Shown: positions 8,416-16,406, counted from the first letter of the stretch. The stretch is 64,000 nt of DNA from Rhizobium sp. J15 (GCF_002531825.1 NZ_NWSX01000002.1:124001-188000), one strand, 5' to 3'. Notes: a model not told the origin generated them from the sequence alone. Made by a program: numbers and translations.

Positions 8416-9420
8416 CTAGTGACGAATGCGCGGATTGATGAAGCCGTAGAGAACATCAACAATCAGATTGACCAGCATGATGACGCCGGCGATCAGCAGA
8501 AGACCGCCCTGGACCACGGCGTAGTCGCGCTTGAAGACCGAATCCACCATCCACTTGCCGATGCCCGGCCAGGAAAAGATCGTTTCGGTGAGGATGGCGC
8601 CGGCGAGAAGGACGCCGATCTGCAGGCCGATCGTGGTGATGACGGGGATCATCGCATTGCGCAGCGCATGCACGCCGACGACACGCAGCGGCTTCAAGCC
8701 CTTCGAGCGCGCCGTGCGGACATAGTCCTCGCCCAGCACCTCGAGCATCGCCGAGCGCGTCTGGCGCGCGATGACGGCAAGCGGGATCGTCGCCAGCACG
8801 ATGGTTGGCAAGATGAGATAGCTGACAGCCGAGGCGAAGGCGCCCTTCTGGCCCGACAGCAGGCTGTCGATCAGCATGAAGCCGGTGACCGGCTTAAAGA
8901 AATACATCAGCGAAATGCGCCCGGACACCGGCGTCCAGCCGAGGTAGCCCGAGAAGAAGATGATGAGCAGCAAGCCCCACCAGAAAATCGGCATGGAATA
9001 ACCGACAAGGGCGATGCCCATCACGCTTTGATCGAACCACGTGCCTCGCTTGACGGCCGCAAAGACGCCGGCGGGCACGCCAAGACAGACCGCGAGGATG
9101 ATGGCGCAGAAGGAAAGCTCCAGCGTTGCCGGAAACAGCGTCAGGAATTCGCCGAGTACCGGCCGCTTGGTGACGATCGAAGTGCCGAGATCGCCTTGCA
9201 GCACTTTTCCGAGGTAATCGAAATACTGCACATACATGGGCCGGTCGAAACCGAGATCGTGCATGATCTGGGCGTGCCGCTCCGGCGCCATGACACGTTC
9301 ACCCGACAGAAGCATGACGGGATCGCCGGGAAGCAGGCGGATGAACGAAAAGGCTATCAGGGAAACGCCGAGGAATGTCGGTATCAGCACCGCGAAGCGG
9401 CCGAGGAAAAAACGCAACAT
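8416..9420 (-). CDS. dppB: Dipeptide/ALA ABC transporter permease DppB
   Basis: 334 residues. An N-terminal membrane helix (FAVLIPTFLGVSLIAFSFI) is followed by the OppB-family segment RLLPGDPV and a permease domain with the EAA-like loop ARSKGLKPLRVVGVHALRNA. Partner of DppC in the membrane channel. It starts 87 bp after the dppA stop, a gap that holds a strong hairpin (9440-9468). Confidence 0.95.
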   Translation of the reverse strand: MLRFFLGRFAVLIPTFLGVSLIAFSFIRLLPGDPVMLLSGERVMAPERHAQIMHDLGFDRPMYVQYFDYLGKVLQGDLGTSIVTKRPVLGEFLTLFPATLELSFCAIILAVCLGVPAGVFAAVKRGTWFDQSVMGIALVGYSMPIFWWGLLLIIFFSGYLGWTPVSGRISLMYFFKPVTGFMLIDSLLSGQKGAFASAVSYLILPTIVLATIPLAVIARQTRSAMLEVLGEDYVRTARSKGLKPLRVVGVHALRNAMIPVITTIGLQIGVLLAGAILTETIFSWPGIGKWMVDSVFKRDYAVVQGGLLLIAGVIMLVNLIVDVLYGFINPRIRH

Positions 9421-9439
9421 GGCAGATGTCCAATAGTTT

Positions 9440-9468
9440 CCGGCGGTCAGGGGGCGCCTGACCGCCGG
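9440..9468. repeat. Perfect intercistronic hairpin between dppA and dppB
   Basis: A 12-bp perfect inverted repeat (9440-9451 with 9457-9468; arm CCGGCGGTCAGG) around a 5-nt loop. On the transcribed (minus) strand no long U-run follows, so it looks like an mRNA-stabilising or leaky-attenuation hairpin rather than a full terminator. Such elements commonly raise the level of the binding-protein message relative to the permeases. Confidence 0.7.
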
Positions 9469-9507
9469 CTGCGCCCAGCTCTGCCGGGCATTCTTACATT
9501 ATTCTTG

Positions 9508-11103
9508 TTATTCGGATACGTCGACGCCGTCGAAACGGTGAATGCCGAGCGGGTCCATCTGGAAGCCGGAGACCTTCTTGCTCATCGGGACGAAGACGAG
9601 CGAGTGATCGAGGGTCGCCCAGGGGGCTTCCTTCTTGAAGATCAGCTGGGCCTGCTCATAGGCCTTCGTGCGCTCGCCGACATCAGCCGTGAGCTTGGCC
9701 TTGGTCATCAGGTCGTCATATTCCTTGTTGCACCACTGGGCGCGGTTGTTGCCGCCGACGGCATCGCAGCCGAGCAGCGTATCCATGAAATTGTCAGGGT
9801 CGCCGTTGTCGCCGGTCCAGCCAAGGATGACGGCGCCGTCGCGCTTCACGTCGGAGGAGAGCTTCAGATATTCGGCCCATTCATGGGTGACGATCTCGAC
9901 CTTGACGCCGACCTTGGCGAAATCGGCCTGGATCAGTTCGGCGGCGCGGCGCGCATTCAGCATGTAGGGACGCGACACCGGCATCGCCCACACCTTCATG
10001 CTGAGATCCTTGACGCCGGCATCGGCAAGCGCCTTCTTGGCTGCATCCGGATCGTATTTTTCGTCCTGAACGGCGTCGTTATAGGACCACATCGTCGGCG
10101 GGATCGGGTTCTTGGCAACGGTGGCCGCACCCTGGAAGACGGCGTCGACGATCGCCTGCTTGTTGATCGCCATGTTGAGCGCGCGGCGAACCTCCGGCTT
10201 GTCGAAGGGAGCCATCTGCGTGTTGTAGGCGAGGTAGCTGACGTTGAGGCCGGCCTGCTCCTGAACGACCAGATTTCCATCCTTCTTCAGTTCCGGAACG
10301 TCGGCGGCGTTCGGATAGGGGATCAGGTGGCATTCGCCGGCCTTCAGCTTCTGAGCGCGGACAGCGGCATCAGAGGTGATCGCGAAAACCAGATCGTCGA
10401 TCTTTTCCTTGCCCTTGAAATAGGTTTCGTTCGCCTTGTAGCGGATGACAGCATCCGGCTGGTAGGCGACGAAGGTGAAGGGGCCGGTGCCGAGCGGCTG
10501 CTGGTTCAGCTGTGCCATCTTGCCGTCGGCGGCAAGCTTGTCGGCATATTCCTTGGAAACGACCGAAGCGAAATCCATGGCGAGGTCGGCAAGGAACGGC
10601 GCTTCCGGGTGGTTGAGCGTGAACTTGACCGTGAGGTCATCGACCTTCTCGACCGACTTGATGAGCTCAGGGAAGCCCATGCCGGCGGCGTATTCGTAGG
10701 AGCCGCCCTCGACATATTTGTTCCACGGATTGTCGGACTTCAGCTGGCGCTCGAAGGAGAACACCACGTCGTCGGCGTTGAAATCGCGCGTCGGCGTGAA
10801 GAAGTCGGTGGTCTGGAACTTCACACCGGGATGAAGCTTGAAGGTGTATTCCTTGCCATCGTCCGAAACGCTCCAGCTGTCGGCCAGGCCGGGTTCGATC
10901 TCAGTGCCGCCGTGCTTGAATTCGACGAGGCGGCTGTAGACGGTGCGCGACGACGCATCGAAGGTCGTGCCTGCCGTGTAGAGGCTCGGGTCGAAGCCTT
11001 CCGGCGAGCCCTCGGAGCAATAAACAAGGGTCTTGGACCAGGCCGACGTCGCCATGACCGAAATCAGGGCCGTCGCTGCCAGCATGACAGAGATCTTTTT
11101 CAT
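9508..11103 (-). CDS. dppA: Dipeptide/ALA ABC transporter periplasmic binding protein DppA
   Basis: This 531-residue SBP family-5 protein has a signal peptide (MKKISVMLAATALISVMATSAWS). The mature domain begins KTLVYCSEGSPEGFDPSLYTA, the usual DppA opening. It binds peptides in the periplasm and delivers them to DppBC. In R. leguminosarum the dppABCDF transporter also imports 5-aminolevulinic acid (published), and dpp lies beside rirA there as here. It is first in a five-gene operon read on the minus strand. Confidence 0.95.
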   Translation of the reverse strand: MKKISVMLAATALISVMATSAWSKTLVYCSEGSPEGFDPSLYTAGTTFDASSRTVYSRLVEFKHGGTEIEPGLADSWSVSDDGKEYTFKLHPGVKFQTTDFFTPTRDFNADDVVFSFERQLKSDNPWNKYVEGGSYEYAAGMGFPELIKSVEKVDDLTVKFTLNHPEAPFLADLAMDFASVVSKEYADKLAADGKMAQLNQQPLGTGPFTFVAYQPDAVIRYKANETYFKGKEKIDDLVFAITSDAAVRAQKLKAGECHLIPYPNAADVPELKKDGNLVVQEQAGLNVSYLAYNTQMAPFDKPEVRRALNMAINKQAIVDAVFQGAATVAKNPIPPTMWSYNDAVQDEKYDPDAAKKALADAGVKDLSMKVWAMPVSRPYMLNARRAAELIQADFAKVGVKVEIVTHEWAEYLKLSSDVKRDGAVILGWTGDNGDPDNFMDTLLGCDAVGGNNRAQWCNKEYDDLMTKAKLTADVGERTKAYEQAQLIFKKEAPWATLDHSLVFVPMSKKVSGFQMDPLGIHRFDGVDVSE

Positions 11104-11384
11104 AGTATTGTTTCCCGGTTGTTCTTTTTTGATGTCTGGAGACCGCAGATAGGCATCCCGATCGACGGTCGATGGAACGACATTTATCTACTGAAAGCAA
11201 CGGGCTAAGGAGAAAATTTTTCCAGTTGGACAATTTTAGAAATTTTCAGTCAAAAATCAGCCTCAATTGGAAATATTCGCACAAAAACGACCGAAATTTT
11301 GTCGCATTTGGTATAAAAACGCCGCCAGAGGCGACATGTGACCGACATTTCCCAGCTTTCGAAGCGGGTTCGACGCGCCAAAAC
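11104..11384. other. AT-rich dppA upstream region
   Basis: Non-coding region between the rirA terminator and the dppA start. The segment 11205-11320 is markedly AT-rich for this genome and presumably holds the dppA promoter on the minus strand. A TTGACT hexamer is present, but I could not place a convincing -10. TTTAGAA (11235-11241) followed by three bases and TTC is one perfect half of an iron control element with a poor second half; I do not call it a site. No ORF or RNA gene is evident. Confidence 0.4.
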
Positions 11385-11415
11385 AAAACCGCGGCTGCCC
11401 AGGCAACCGCGGTTT
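11385..11415 (-). terminator. rirA rho-independent terminator
   Basis: On the minus strand, AAACCGCGGTTGCC pairs with the following CAGCCGCGGTTT around a short loop and is followed by a U-rich TGTTTT. It sits 27 bp past the rirA stop and separates rirA from dpp. Confidence 0.8.
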
Positions 11416-11441
11416 CAGAAGTCTGCGCTGCTCTTTAAAAT

Positions 11442-11924
11442 TCAGGCGGCCGGCGCCACGATGGCGGGCTTGCGATATTCCTGTTCGCCGGTCAGACCGA
11501 GAAGGAAATTGATCTGCGGACGCGCCTTGACCAGGTCGTCGATCGTATATTCCGAAAGCACGCCGAAGAAGGCGTTGAGCGCCTTGCGCAAGGCCGAGTT
11601 CAGGCCGCAGCTGTCGACCAGCGGGCATTCGACCATGCCGTCGTCCTCGAAACATTCGGCCATGGCGAAACTGTCTTCCGTCACCCGCACGACATCAAAG
11701 AGCGTGATCTCGGCCGCCGGCTTGCCCAGGCGCACGCCGCCGTTGCGGCCGCGCACGGTCTCGACCAGACCCGCCTTGTTCAACGGCTGGAGGATCTTGA
11801 AAAGAAAGAGTTCGGAAACCCCGTAAGCCTTGGCAATTTCCGGAATCCGGCTCAGCTGCCCTTCATTGGCAGCACAATACATCAACATGCGAACCGCATA
11901 GTTGGTCTGCTTCGTCAACCGCAT
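11442..11924 (-). CDS. rirA: Rrf2-family iron-responsive regulator RirA
   Basis: 160 residues. The N-terminal winged helix (MRLTKQTNYAVRMLMYCA...; recognition helix near YGVSELFLFKILQPL) is followed by the wing RGRNGGVRL. Three cysteines (C91, C100, C106, in AECFEDDG...ECPLVDSC) are the expected iron-sulfur ligands. RirA is the principal iron-sufficiency repressor of rhizobia and agrobacteria, acting through a labile Fe-S cluster. Identity is supported by close similarity to remembered R. leguminosarum RirA and by adjacency to dpp. The first spacing (C-x8-C) appears one residue longer than I recall for that protein (C91/C99/C105). Monocistronic, with its own promoter and terminator. Confidence 0.95.
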   Translation of the reverse strand: MRLTKQTNYAVRMLMYCAANEGQLSRIPEIAKAYGVSELFLFKILQPLNKAGLVETVRGRNGGVRLGKPAAEITLFDVVRVTEDSFAMAECFEDDGMVECPLVDSCGLNSALRKALNAFFGVLSEYTIDDLVKARPQINFLLGLTGEQEYRKPAIVAPAA

Positions 11925-11954
11925 GCCGATCTCCTGACTCGTGCTATTCAGACC

Positions 11955-11991
11955 TATATAGGCGGTTTGCTAGTTTTGAACAATTCCAAAA
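11955..11991 (-). promoter_or_regulatory. rirA promoter with overlapping Irr iron-control element
   Basis: On the minus strand there is a -35 TTGTTC (plus-strand 11978-11983), a 17-bp spacer and a -10 TATATA (11955-11960), about 30 bp upstream of the rirA ATG. An ICE-like inverted repeat, plus-strand TTTTGAA-CAA-TTCCAAA (11974-11990), covers the -35. It matches the Irr consensus TTTAGAA-N3-TTCTAAA at 12 of 14 positions. Irr bound here would block polymerase under low iron, which fits reported repression of rirA by Irr in Agrobacterium. Confidence 0.65.
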
Positions 11992-11993
11992 TA

Positions 11994-12008
11994 TGAAATT
12001 CGCATTCA
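11994..12008. promoter_or_regulatory. Possible iron-responsive operator (TGA-N9-TCA)
   Basis: TGA at 11994-11996 and TCA at 12006-12008 around nine bases match the IRO motif described for RirA-regulated genes. It lies just upstream of the rirA -35 box and would suit autoregulation. The motif has only six fixed bases, so chance matches are common. Confidence 0.35.
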
Positions 12009-12149
12009 GCTTATGAGGCCAATTGCCGCGACGTCAATCCCGTTTCGGAACCCTCTGGTTGCAATCCAAACCAGTCTGCGCACTTGGGGCCCGAATGGAT
12101 GGCAGCGCGCCGGTCCGGTAGCCAGCCTGTTTCCAACGATCAAATGAAA

Positions 12150-12169
12150 CGGGGGCCGAATGGCCCCCG
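12150..12169 (-). terminator. mmsA terminator
   Basis: An 8-bp perfect stem (CGGGGGCC / GGCCCCCG) with loop GAAT, followed on the minus strand by TTTCATTT. It is 26 bp past the mmsA stop. Confidence 0.75.
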
Positions 12170-12195
12170 CATTGCGAATCGATGGATTGCGCAGA

Positions 12196-13692
12196 TTACT
12201 TCATCGTCGGCATGACGAATTCCGCGCCGCTCTTGATGCCGGACGGCCAGCGGGCAGTCACGGTCTTGGTCTTCGTCCAGAACTTGATCGAATCGGTGCC
12301 GTGCTGGTTGAGGTCGCCGAAGCTCGATGCCTTCCAGCCGCCGAAGGAGTGGTAGGCGAGCGGAACCGGGATCGGGACGTTGATGCCGATCATGCCAATA
12401 TTGACGCGCGAGGCGAAATCGCGGGCGGCATCGCCGTCACGGGTGTAGATCGCGACGCCGTTGCCGTATTCGTGCTTCATCGGCAGCGACAGCGCTTCTT
12501 CGTAGTTGTTGGCGCGCACGACGGAGAGAACAGGCCCAAAGATCTCGGTCTTGTAGATATCCATTTCCGGCGTGACATGATCGAACAGGCAGCCGCCGAC
12601 GAAATAGCCGTCTTCATAGCCCTGGAGCTTGAAATCGCGGCCGTCGACCACGAGCTTGGCGCCTTCTTCGACGCCACGGTCGATGAGGCCGCGAACGCGG
12701 GTATAGGCTTCCTTGGTGACGAGCGGACCCATGTCGGCCTTGTCGTCGGTATAGGGGCCGATGCGCAGGGATTCGATCTTCGGCGTCAGCTTTTCGACGA
12801 GACGGTTGGCCGTTTCTTCACCGACCGGAACGGCAACCGAGATCGCCATGCAGCGCTCGCCGGCCGAACCGTAGCCTGCGCCCATCAGCGCGTTGACGGC
12901 CTGGTCCATATCGGCATCGGGCATGATGATCATGTGGTTCTTGGCGCCGCCGAAGCACTGGGCGCGCTTGCCGTTCATCGCCGCCGTGCCATAGACGTAG
13001 CGAGCGATCGGCGTCGAGCCGACGAAGGAAACGGCGCCGATATCGGGATCGGTGAGGATGGCGTCGACCGCGCCCTTGTCGCCGTTGACGACGTTGAGAA
13101 TGCCGGCGGGCAGGCCAGCTTCGATCATCAGTTCGGCAAGACGGATCGGCAGGGACGGATCCCGCTCGGAAGGCTTCAGGATGAAGGCGTTGCCGCAGGC
13201 GATCGCCGGCGCGAACATCCACATCGGGATCATGCCCGGGAAGTTGAAGGGGGTGATGCCGGCGCCGATGCCGACCGGCTGGCGGATCGAATACATGTCG
13301 ATCGCAGGACCCGCACCCTCGGTGAACTCGCCCTTGGCGAGATGCGGAATGCCGCACACGAATTCGCAGACTTCGAGGCCGCGAATGACGTCGCCCTTGG
13401 CGTCCTCGATCGTCTTGCCGTGCTCCTTGGAGAGCATTTCGGCCAGCTCGTCCATGTGCAGGTTCAGGAGTTCGACGAACTTGAAGAAGACGCGGGCGCG
13501 GCGCTGCGGATTGGTGGCAGCCCATTTTGGCTGCGCGGCCTTGGCGTTCTCGACGGCGGCGCGCAGTTCCTCGACGCTAGCGAGCGCCACGGTCGCCTGC
13601 ACTTCGCCGGTCGCCGGATTGTAGACGTTGCTGGTGCGGCCGCTGGTGCCGGCAACATGCTTGCCGCCGATGAAATGACCAATCTCACGCAT
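12196..13692 (-). CDS. mmsA: Methylmalonate-semialdehyde dehydrogenase (CoA-acylating)
   Basis: 498 residues, the usual length. An AGGAGG lies 7 bp before the chosen ATG at 13692; a longer frame to 13743 reads through that site. Aldehyde dehydrogenase landmarks include TPFNFPGMIPMWMF, KPSERDP, FVGSTP and the catalytic-cysteine segment YGSAGERCMAISVAVPVG. The family converts malonate or methylmalonate semialdehyde to acetyl-CoA or propanoyl-CoA in valine and inositol breakdown; the equivalent rhizobial gene is also called iolA. It is divergent from a monooxygenase-LysR pair, which may include its regulator. Confidence 0.93.
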   Translation of the reverse strand: MREIGHFIGGKHVAGTSGRTSNVYNPATGEVQATVALASVEELRAAVENAKAAQPKWAATNPQRRARVFFKFVELLNLHMDELAEMLSKEHGKTIEDAKGDVIRGLEVCEFVCGIPHLAKGEFTEGAGPAIDMYSIRQPVGIGAGITPFNFPGMIPMWMFAPAIACGNAFILKPSERDPSLPIRLAELMIEAGLPAGILNVVNGDKGAVDAILTDPDIGAVSFVGSTPIARYVYGTAAMNGKRAQCFGGAKNHMIIMPDADMDQAVNALMGAGYGSAGERCMAISVAVPVGEETANRLVEKLTPKIESLRIGPYTDDKADMGPLVTKEAYTRVRGLIDRGVEEGAKLVVDGRDFKLQGYEDGYFVGGCLFDHVTPEMDIYKTEIFGPVLSVVRANNYEEALSLPMKHEYGNGVAIYTRDGDAARDFASRVNIGMIGINVPIPVPLAYHSFGGWKASSFGDLNQHGTDSIKFWTKTKTVTARWPSGIKSGAEFVMPTMK

Positions 13693-13813
13693 GGGTGTTC
13701 CTCCTGTTTTTGGGATGCCCCACAATCGCACTTCAATTTGCACAAATCAATGCGCGGATATAAGCAACCATTGTGCGTAGATTAAAGTCAGACGATAGGA
13801 AGGACAATCGCCG

Positions 13814-14128
13814 ATGAGCGAAGAACATGTCGTCCGGATGGCAGAACTCAAGATCGACCCCGCGATGCTCGAAGCCTATCGCGCATTGCTGGCCGAGGAG
13901 ATCGAGGCATCCGTCGCGCTGGAAGAAGGCGTCCTTTCGCTCAGCGCGGTTTCGCTGAAGGACGACCCGAGCACGATCCGCATCCTCGAGGTCTACGCGA
14001 GCAGCCAAGCCTACGAAGCGCACCTGAAGACGCCGCATTTCCTCAAATACAAAAGCGAGACGGCCGGCATGGTGGTCTCGCTGACGCTGATCGAGGTCGA
14101 CCCCATCATGATGCGCGCCAAATCATGA
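13814..14128 (+). CDS. Antibiotic-biosynthesis monooxygenase (ABM) domain protein
   Basis: 104 residues with the alpha/beta ABM fold pattern: KIDPAMLEAYRALLAEEI, EEGVLSL, IRILEVYASSQAYEAHLKTPHFLKY. Family members are small dimeric cofactor-free monooxygenases or quinol oxidases; the HLKTPHF segment is a hallmark. Divergent from mmsA across a 121-bp gap and overlapping the following LysR start by 4 bp (ATGA), so it is co-expressed with that regulator. Substrate not predictable. Confidence 0.85.
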   Translation: MSEEHVVRMAELKIDPAMLEAYRALLAEEIEASVALEEGVLSLSAVSLKDDPSTIRILEVYASSQAYEAHLKTPHFLKYKSETAGMVVSLTLIEVDPIMMRAKS

Positions 14129-15006
14129 ACTGGGATGATGTCCGCATCTTTCTGGCCGTTGCCCGCACGGGACAGATCCTCGCCGCGTCCAAAAGGCTGG
14201 GGCTGAACCACGCGACGCTCTCGCGACGGCTGACCTCGCTCGAAGAGGCGCTGAAGACCCGTCTTCTCATCCGCCGGCCGACCGGCTGCGAGCTGACGGC
14301 GGAAGGCGAAGTGTTTCTTGCGTCGGCGGAACGCATGGAAACCGAAATGCTGGCCGTCCAGGCCAATCTCGGCCACACCGATGCGGCGATCGCCGGAACG
14401 GTGCGGGTGGGCGCGCCCGATGGTTTCGGCGTTTCCTTTCTTGCGCCCCGCATGGGCCGGCTGATCGAGCGCCATCCTGAACTGAAGATCCAGCTCGTGC
14501 CGGTGCCGCGCTCCTTCTCGCTGTCGCAACGAGAGGCCGATATCGCCATCACGCTCGAGCGGCCGCAGCAGGGCCGGCTCGTTTCCTCGAAGCTCATCGA
14601 TTATACGCTCGGTCTTTATGCCTCGCGGGAATATCTGGCCTCGCAGGGAGCACCCCCCGATATCGACGCTCTCAAGGCGCATCGGCGCATCGGCTATGTC
14701 GAAGACCTGATCTTCACCGCGTCGCTGAATTTTTCCGGCGAAGTCATGCGCAGCTGGGATGCGGGCTTTGAGATCTCGACTGCGATCGGTCAGACGGAGG
14801 CAGTCCGCACGGGGGCCGGCATCGGCATCCTGCATAACTACATCGCCCGGCAATATCCCGAACTCCAGCGCATCCTGCCTGATATTTCGATCCGCCGCGC
14901 CTACTGGACGACCTATCACGAAACGGCGCGCGATCTCTTGCGCGTCAGGAGCGTCGCAGACTTCCTCCAGGAACTCGTCAGCGCCGAGCGGCACATCTTC
15001 CTTTAG
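14125..15006 (+). CDS. LysR-family transcriptional regulator
   Basis: 293 residues. The N-terminal winged helix-turn-helix (NWDDVRIFLAVARTGQILAA...LNHATLSRRLTSLEE, about 2-45) is followed by an effector domain of two alpha/beta lobes. It is coupled to the ABM gene (ATGA overlap) and adjacent to divergent mmsA, so one or both are its likely targets. The inducer cannot be predicted. Its 3' end overlaps a small convergent gene by 4 bp. Confidence 0.9.
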   Translation: MNWDDVRIFLAVARTGQILAASKRLGLNHATLSRRLTSLEEALKTRLLIRRPTGCELTAEGEVFLASAERMETEMLAVQANLGHTDAAIAGTVRVGAPDGFGVSFLAPRMGRLIERHPELKIQLVPVPRSFSLSQREADIAITLERPQQGRLVSSKLIDYTLGLYASREYLASQGAPPDIDALKAHRRIGYVEDLIFTASLNFSGEVMRSWDAGFEISTAIGQTEAVRTGAGIGILHNYIARQYPELQRILPDISIRRAYWTTYHETARDLLRVRSVADFLQELVSAERHIFL

Positions 15007-15170
15007 CGCCGGAACGTATGTTTTGCCGGCTCGTCGTTCTCGTCGGGATTTGGGACGGGCGCCTCGTCGGGCAGCCGGTCCGGCTCCGGTTCCTTGATCG
15101 GAGGCACCGGCTTCCAGCCGGGCGCGGGCATCGGCGGCTGATCGGGAATGGGTTCGTTCGGCAGGGACAT
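15003..15170 (-). CDS. Small proline-rich acidic protein
   Basis: 55 residues from the ATG at 15170, chosen because AAGGAAGG sits upstream; an in-frame ATG at 15188 precedes that site. The sequence is rich in proline and acidic residues (PIPDQPPMPAPGWKPVPP, DEAPVPNPDENDEP), with no membrane segment or known domain. Probably a disordered cytoplasmic protein of unknown role. Overlaps the convergent LysR gene end by 4 bp. Confidence 0.55.
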   Translation of the reverse strand: MSLPNEPIPDQPPMPAPGWKPVPPIKEPEPDRLPDEAPVPNPDENDEPAKHTFRR

Positions 15171-15218
15171 GGCGGCCCTTCCTTTCATGATGTTCGTCGT
15201 AAACGATGTTCGGTCGGG

Positions 15219-15656
15219 TTATTTGTCCGGCTTCAGCGTTTCGGCGGCGCGCATCGGCATGCTGTCGATGATCGCGAATAGTTCGCCGCCGGTAATCGGC
15301 TCGCTGACCTTGAGCTTGACCGTGCCGTCCTTGCCGACAAGGAAGGCGGAAAATTCGCCCGGTTCGGACGCCTCCAGGTCGCGGCGCAGCGCTTGCCCGT
15401 CCAGACCCTCGGCCGCGCCGAAGAGCGACCGTACAGTGTCGCCCGACACTTTCAGCACCACCATATCGCGCTCGTCGAGCGCGCCTCGATCAGCAAGCAG
15501 CTGATTTTCCTGGCGGGCGGCGCGGGCATTGTCCTTGTCGGCGAAAAGGATGAAGACTCGGTTCTTCCACTGGAAGGCCGCAAGGCTCTCGGCCGGCGCA
15601 TAGGCGCTGTTCGTCTCATCGATCTTGGTCGCGCCGTAGAGCAGGGTTTTCGACAT
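15219..15656 (-). CDS. DUF4174-like conserved protein
   Basis: 145 residues with the look of DUF4174 proteins: an opening segment with LAAFQWKNRVFILFADK, a central ERDMVVLKVSGD, then FSAFLVGKDGTVKLK and a C-terminal helix. The fold resembles thioredoxin-like domains but lacks the CXXC pair, so no redox role can be assumed. GGAGAACC precedes the start. Function unknown. Confidence 0.7.
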   Translation of the reverse strand: MSKTLLYGATKIDETNSAYAPAESLAAFQWKNRVFILFADKDNARAARQENQLLADRGALDERDMVVLKVSGDTVRSLFGAAEGLDGQALRRDLEASEPGEFSAFLVGKDGTVKLKVSEPITGGELFAIIDSMPMRAAETLKPDK

Positions 15657-15747
15657 GCGGGTTCTCCATCATCTTGGAGAACGGCCCGGGATGGCGCGGG
15701 TTCCATCGAAATGAGCGAAACCGTCTTCACTGCTATTCTGGGGAGAA

Positions 15748-15824
15748 TGGTACGGTTGGGGGGTCTCGAACCTCCGACCTCAGGTGCCACAAACCTGCGC
15801 TCTAACCAACTGAGCTACAACCGC
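15748..15824 (-). tRNA. tRNA-His (anticodon GTG)
   Basis: A complete 77-nt cloverleaf on the minus strand: acceptor GCGGTTG/CAACCGT, D arm GCTC...GAGC, anticodon arm CAGGT-TTGTGGC-ACCTG with GTG, T loop TTCGAGA, encoded CCA. Position 1 pairs as G1:U72, the discriminator is A73, and the base before position 1 is T, so there is no encoded G-1. That is the alphaproteobacterial form of tRNA-His. The T stem contains one A:C mismatch. Confidence 0.95.
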
Positions 15825-15905
15825 ACATACCGCGCTCGGCGCGATGGGGGTCACATACGAGGACTTGGCGATGAATTCAAGTCCAAATTCCTCGCCAATA
15901 TACAA

Positions 15906-15932
15906 AAAGGCTGGACGCGAGGTCCAGCCTTT
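15906..15932 (-). terminator. phaP terminator
   Basis: An 11-bp perfect stem (AAAGGCTGGAC / GTCCAGCCTTT) with a 5-nt loop, continuing into a U-run on the minus strand. It is 25 bp past the phasin stop. Confidence 0.85.
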
Positions 15933-15956
15933 ATATCACTGAACGGCAAAAACCGA

Positions 15957-16406
15957 TCAGGCAACCTTGAAGGAGGCCATGGCCTTTTCGGCGGCTTCCT
16001 TGGAGGGCTTTGCGAGCTTTTCGGCAACCTGCTTGGTGGTTTCCTGGATCGACTTCGCCTGTTCGACGGCGATTTCGGCCTGCTTGCGCAGGAAGGAGGT
16101 CTGCAGTTCGAAGAATTCGGCTGCGGACTTGACGCCGAGCAGCGCTTCCATGTGCGAGAGCGAGCTTTCGGCGTTTACGCGCAGAACGTCGATCGCCTTC
16201 AGGCCGATCTCGACGGTGCCGGCCTGGGCCGTCTGCACGGTGGCTTCGAGCGTCTTGCCGGCTTCCTCGCCAGCGGTCTTCAGCTTGGCATAGGCGTCCT
16301 TCGACTGCTGTGCGCCCTTTTCGGCGAAATCACGGAAGGATTCCGCGAGCTTGGAAGGGTCGAAAGAAGCGATTGAAAAAACGTCATCGGTCTTTATGGT
16401 AGCCAT
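15957..16406 (-). CDS. phaP: Phasin family protein
   Basis: 149 residues from the ATG at 16406, with AAGGAA upstream. Entirely helical and amphipathic, with the phasin-2 core FFELQTSFLRKQAEIAVEQ and Ala/Lys-rich flanks. Phasins coat polyhydroxybutyrate granules and control their number and size. Divergent from the cbrA-like kinase. The promoter carries TGC-N3-GCA boxes like those of the PHB regulator PhaR/AniA. The neighbourhood (acetoacetyl-CoA synthetase nearby) fits PHB metabolism. Confidence 0.9.
   Translation of the reverse strand: MATIKTDDVFSIASFDPSKLAESFRDFAEKGAQQSKDAYAKLKTAGEEAGKTLEATVQTAQAGTVEIGLKAIDVLRVNAESSLSHMEALLGVKSAAEFFELQTSFLRKQAEIAVEQAKSIQETTKQVAEKLAKPSKEAAEKAMASFKVA

Noticed and set aside
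7510..11208. Very long plus-strand open frame (over 1200 codons) opposite the dpp operon
   Set aside because: Its translation is low-complexity, rich in Asp, Arg, Glu and His, with no domain pattern, and it lies exactly antisense to five genes with clear ABC-transporter motifs. It is a GC-codon shadow.
11235..11251. Half iron-control element upstream of dppA
   Set aside because: The left half (TTTAGAA) is perfect, but the right half keeps only TTC of TTCTAAA, and no promoter could be aligned with it.
12160..13785. Long plus-strand open frame opposite mmsA
   Set aside because: Antisense shadow of a gene with clear aldehyde-dehydrogenase motifs; the translation has the same Asp/Arg/Gly-rich composition as other shadows.
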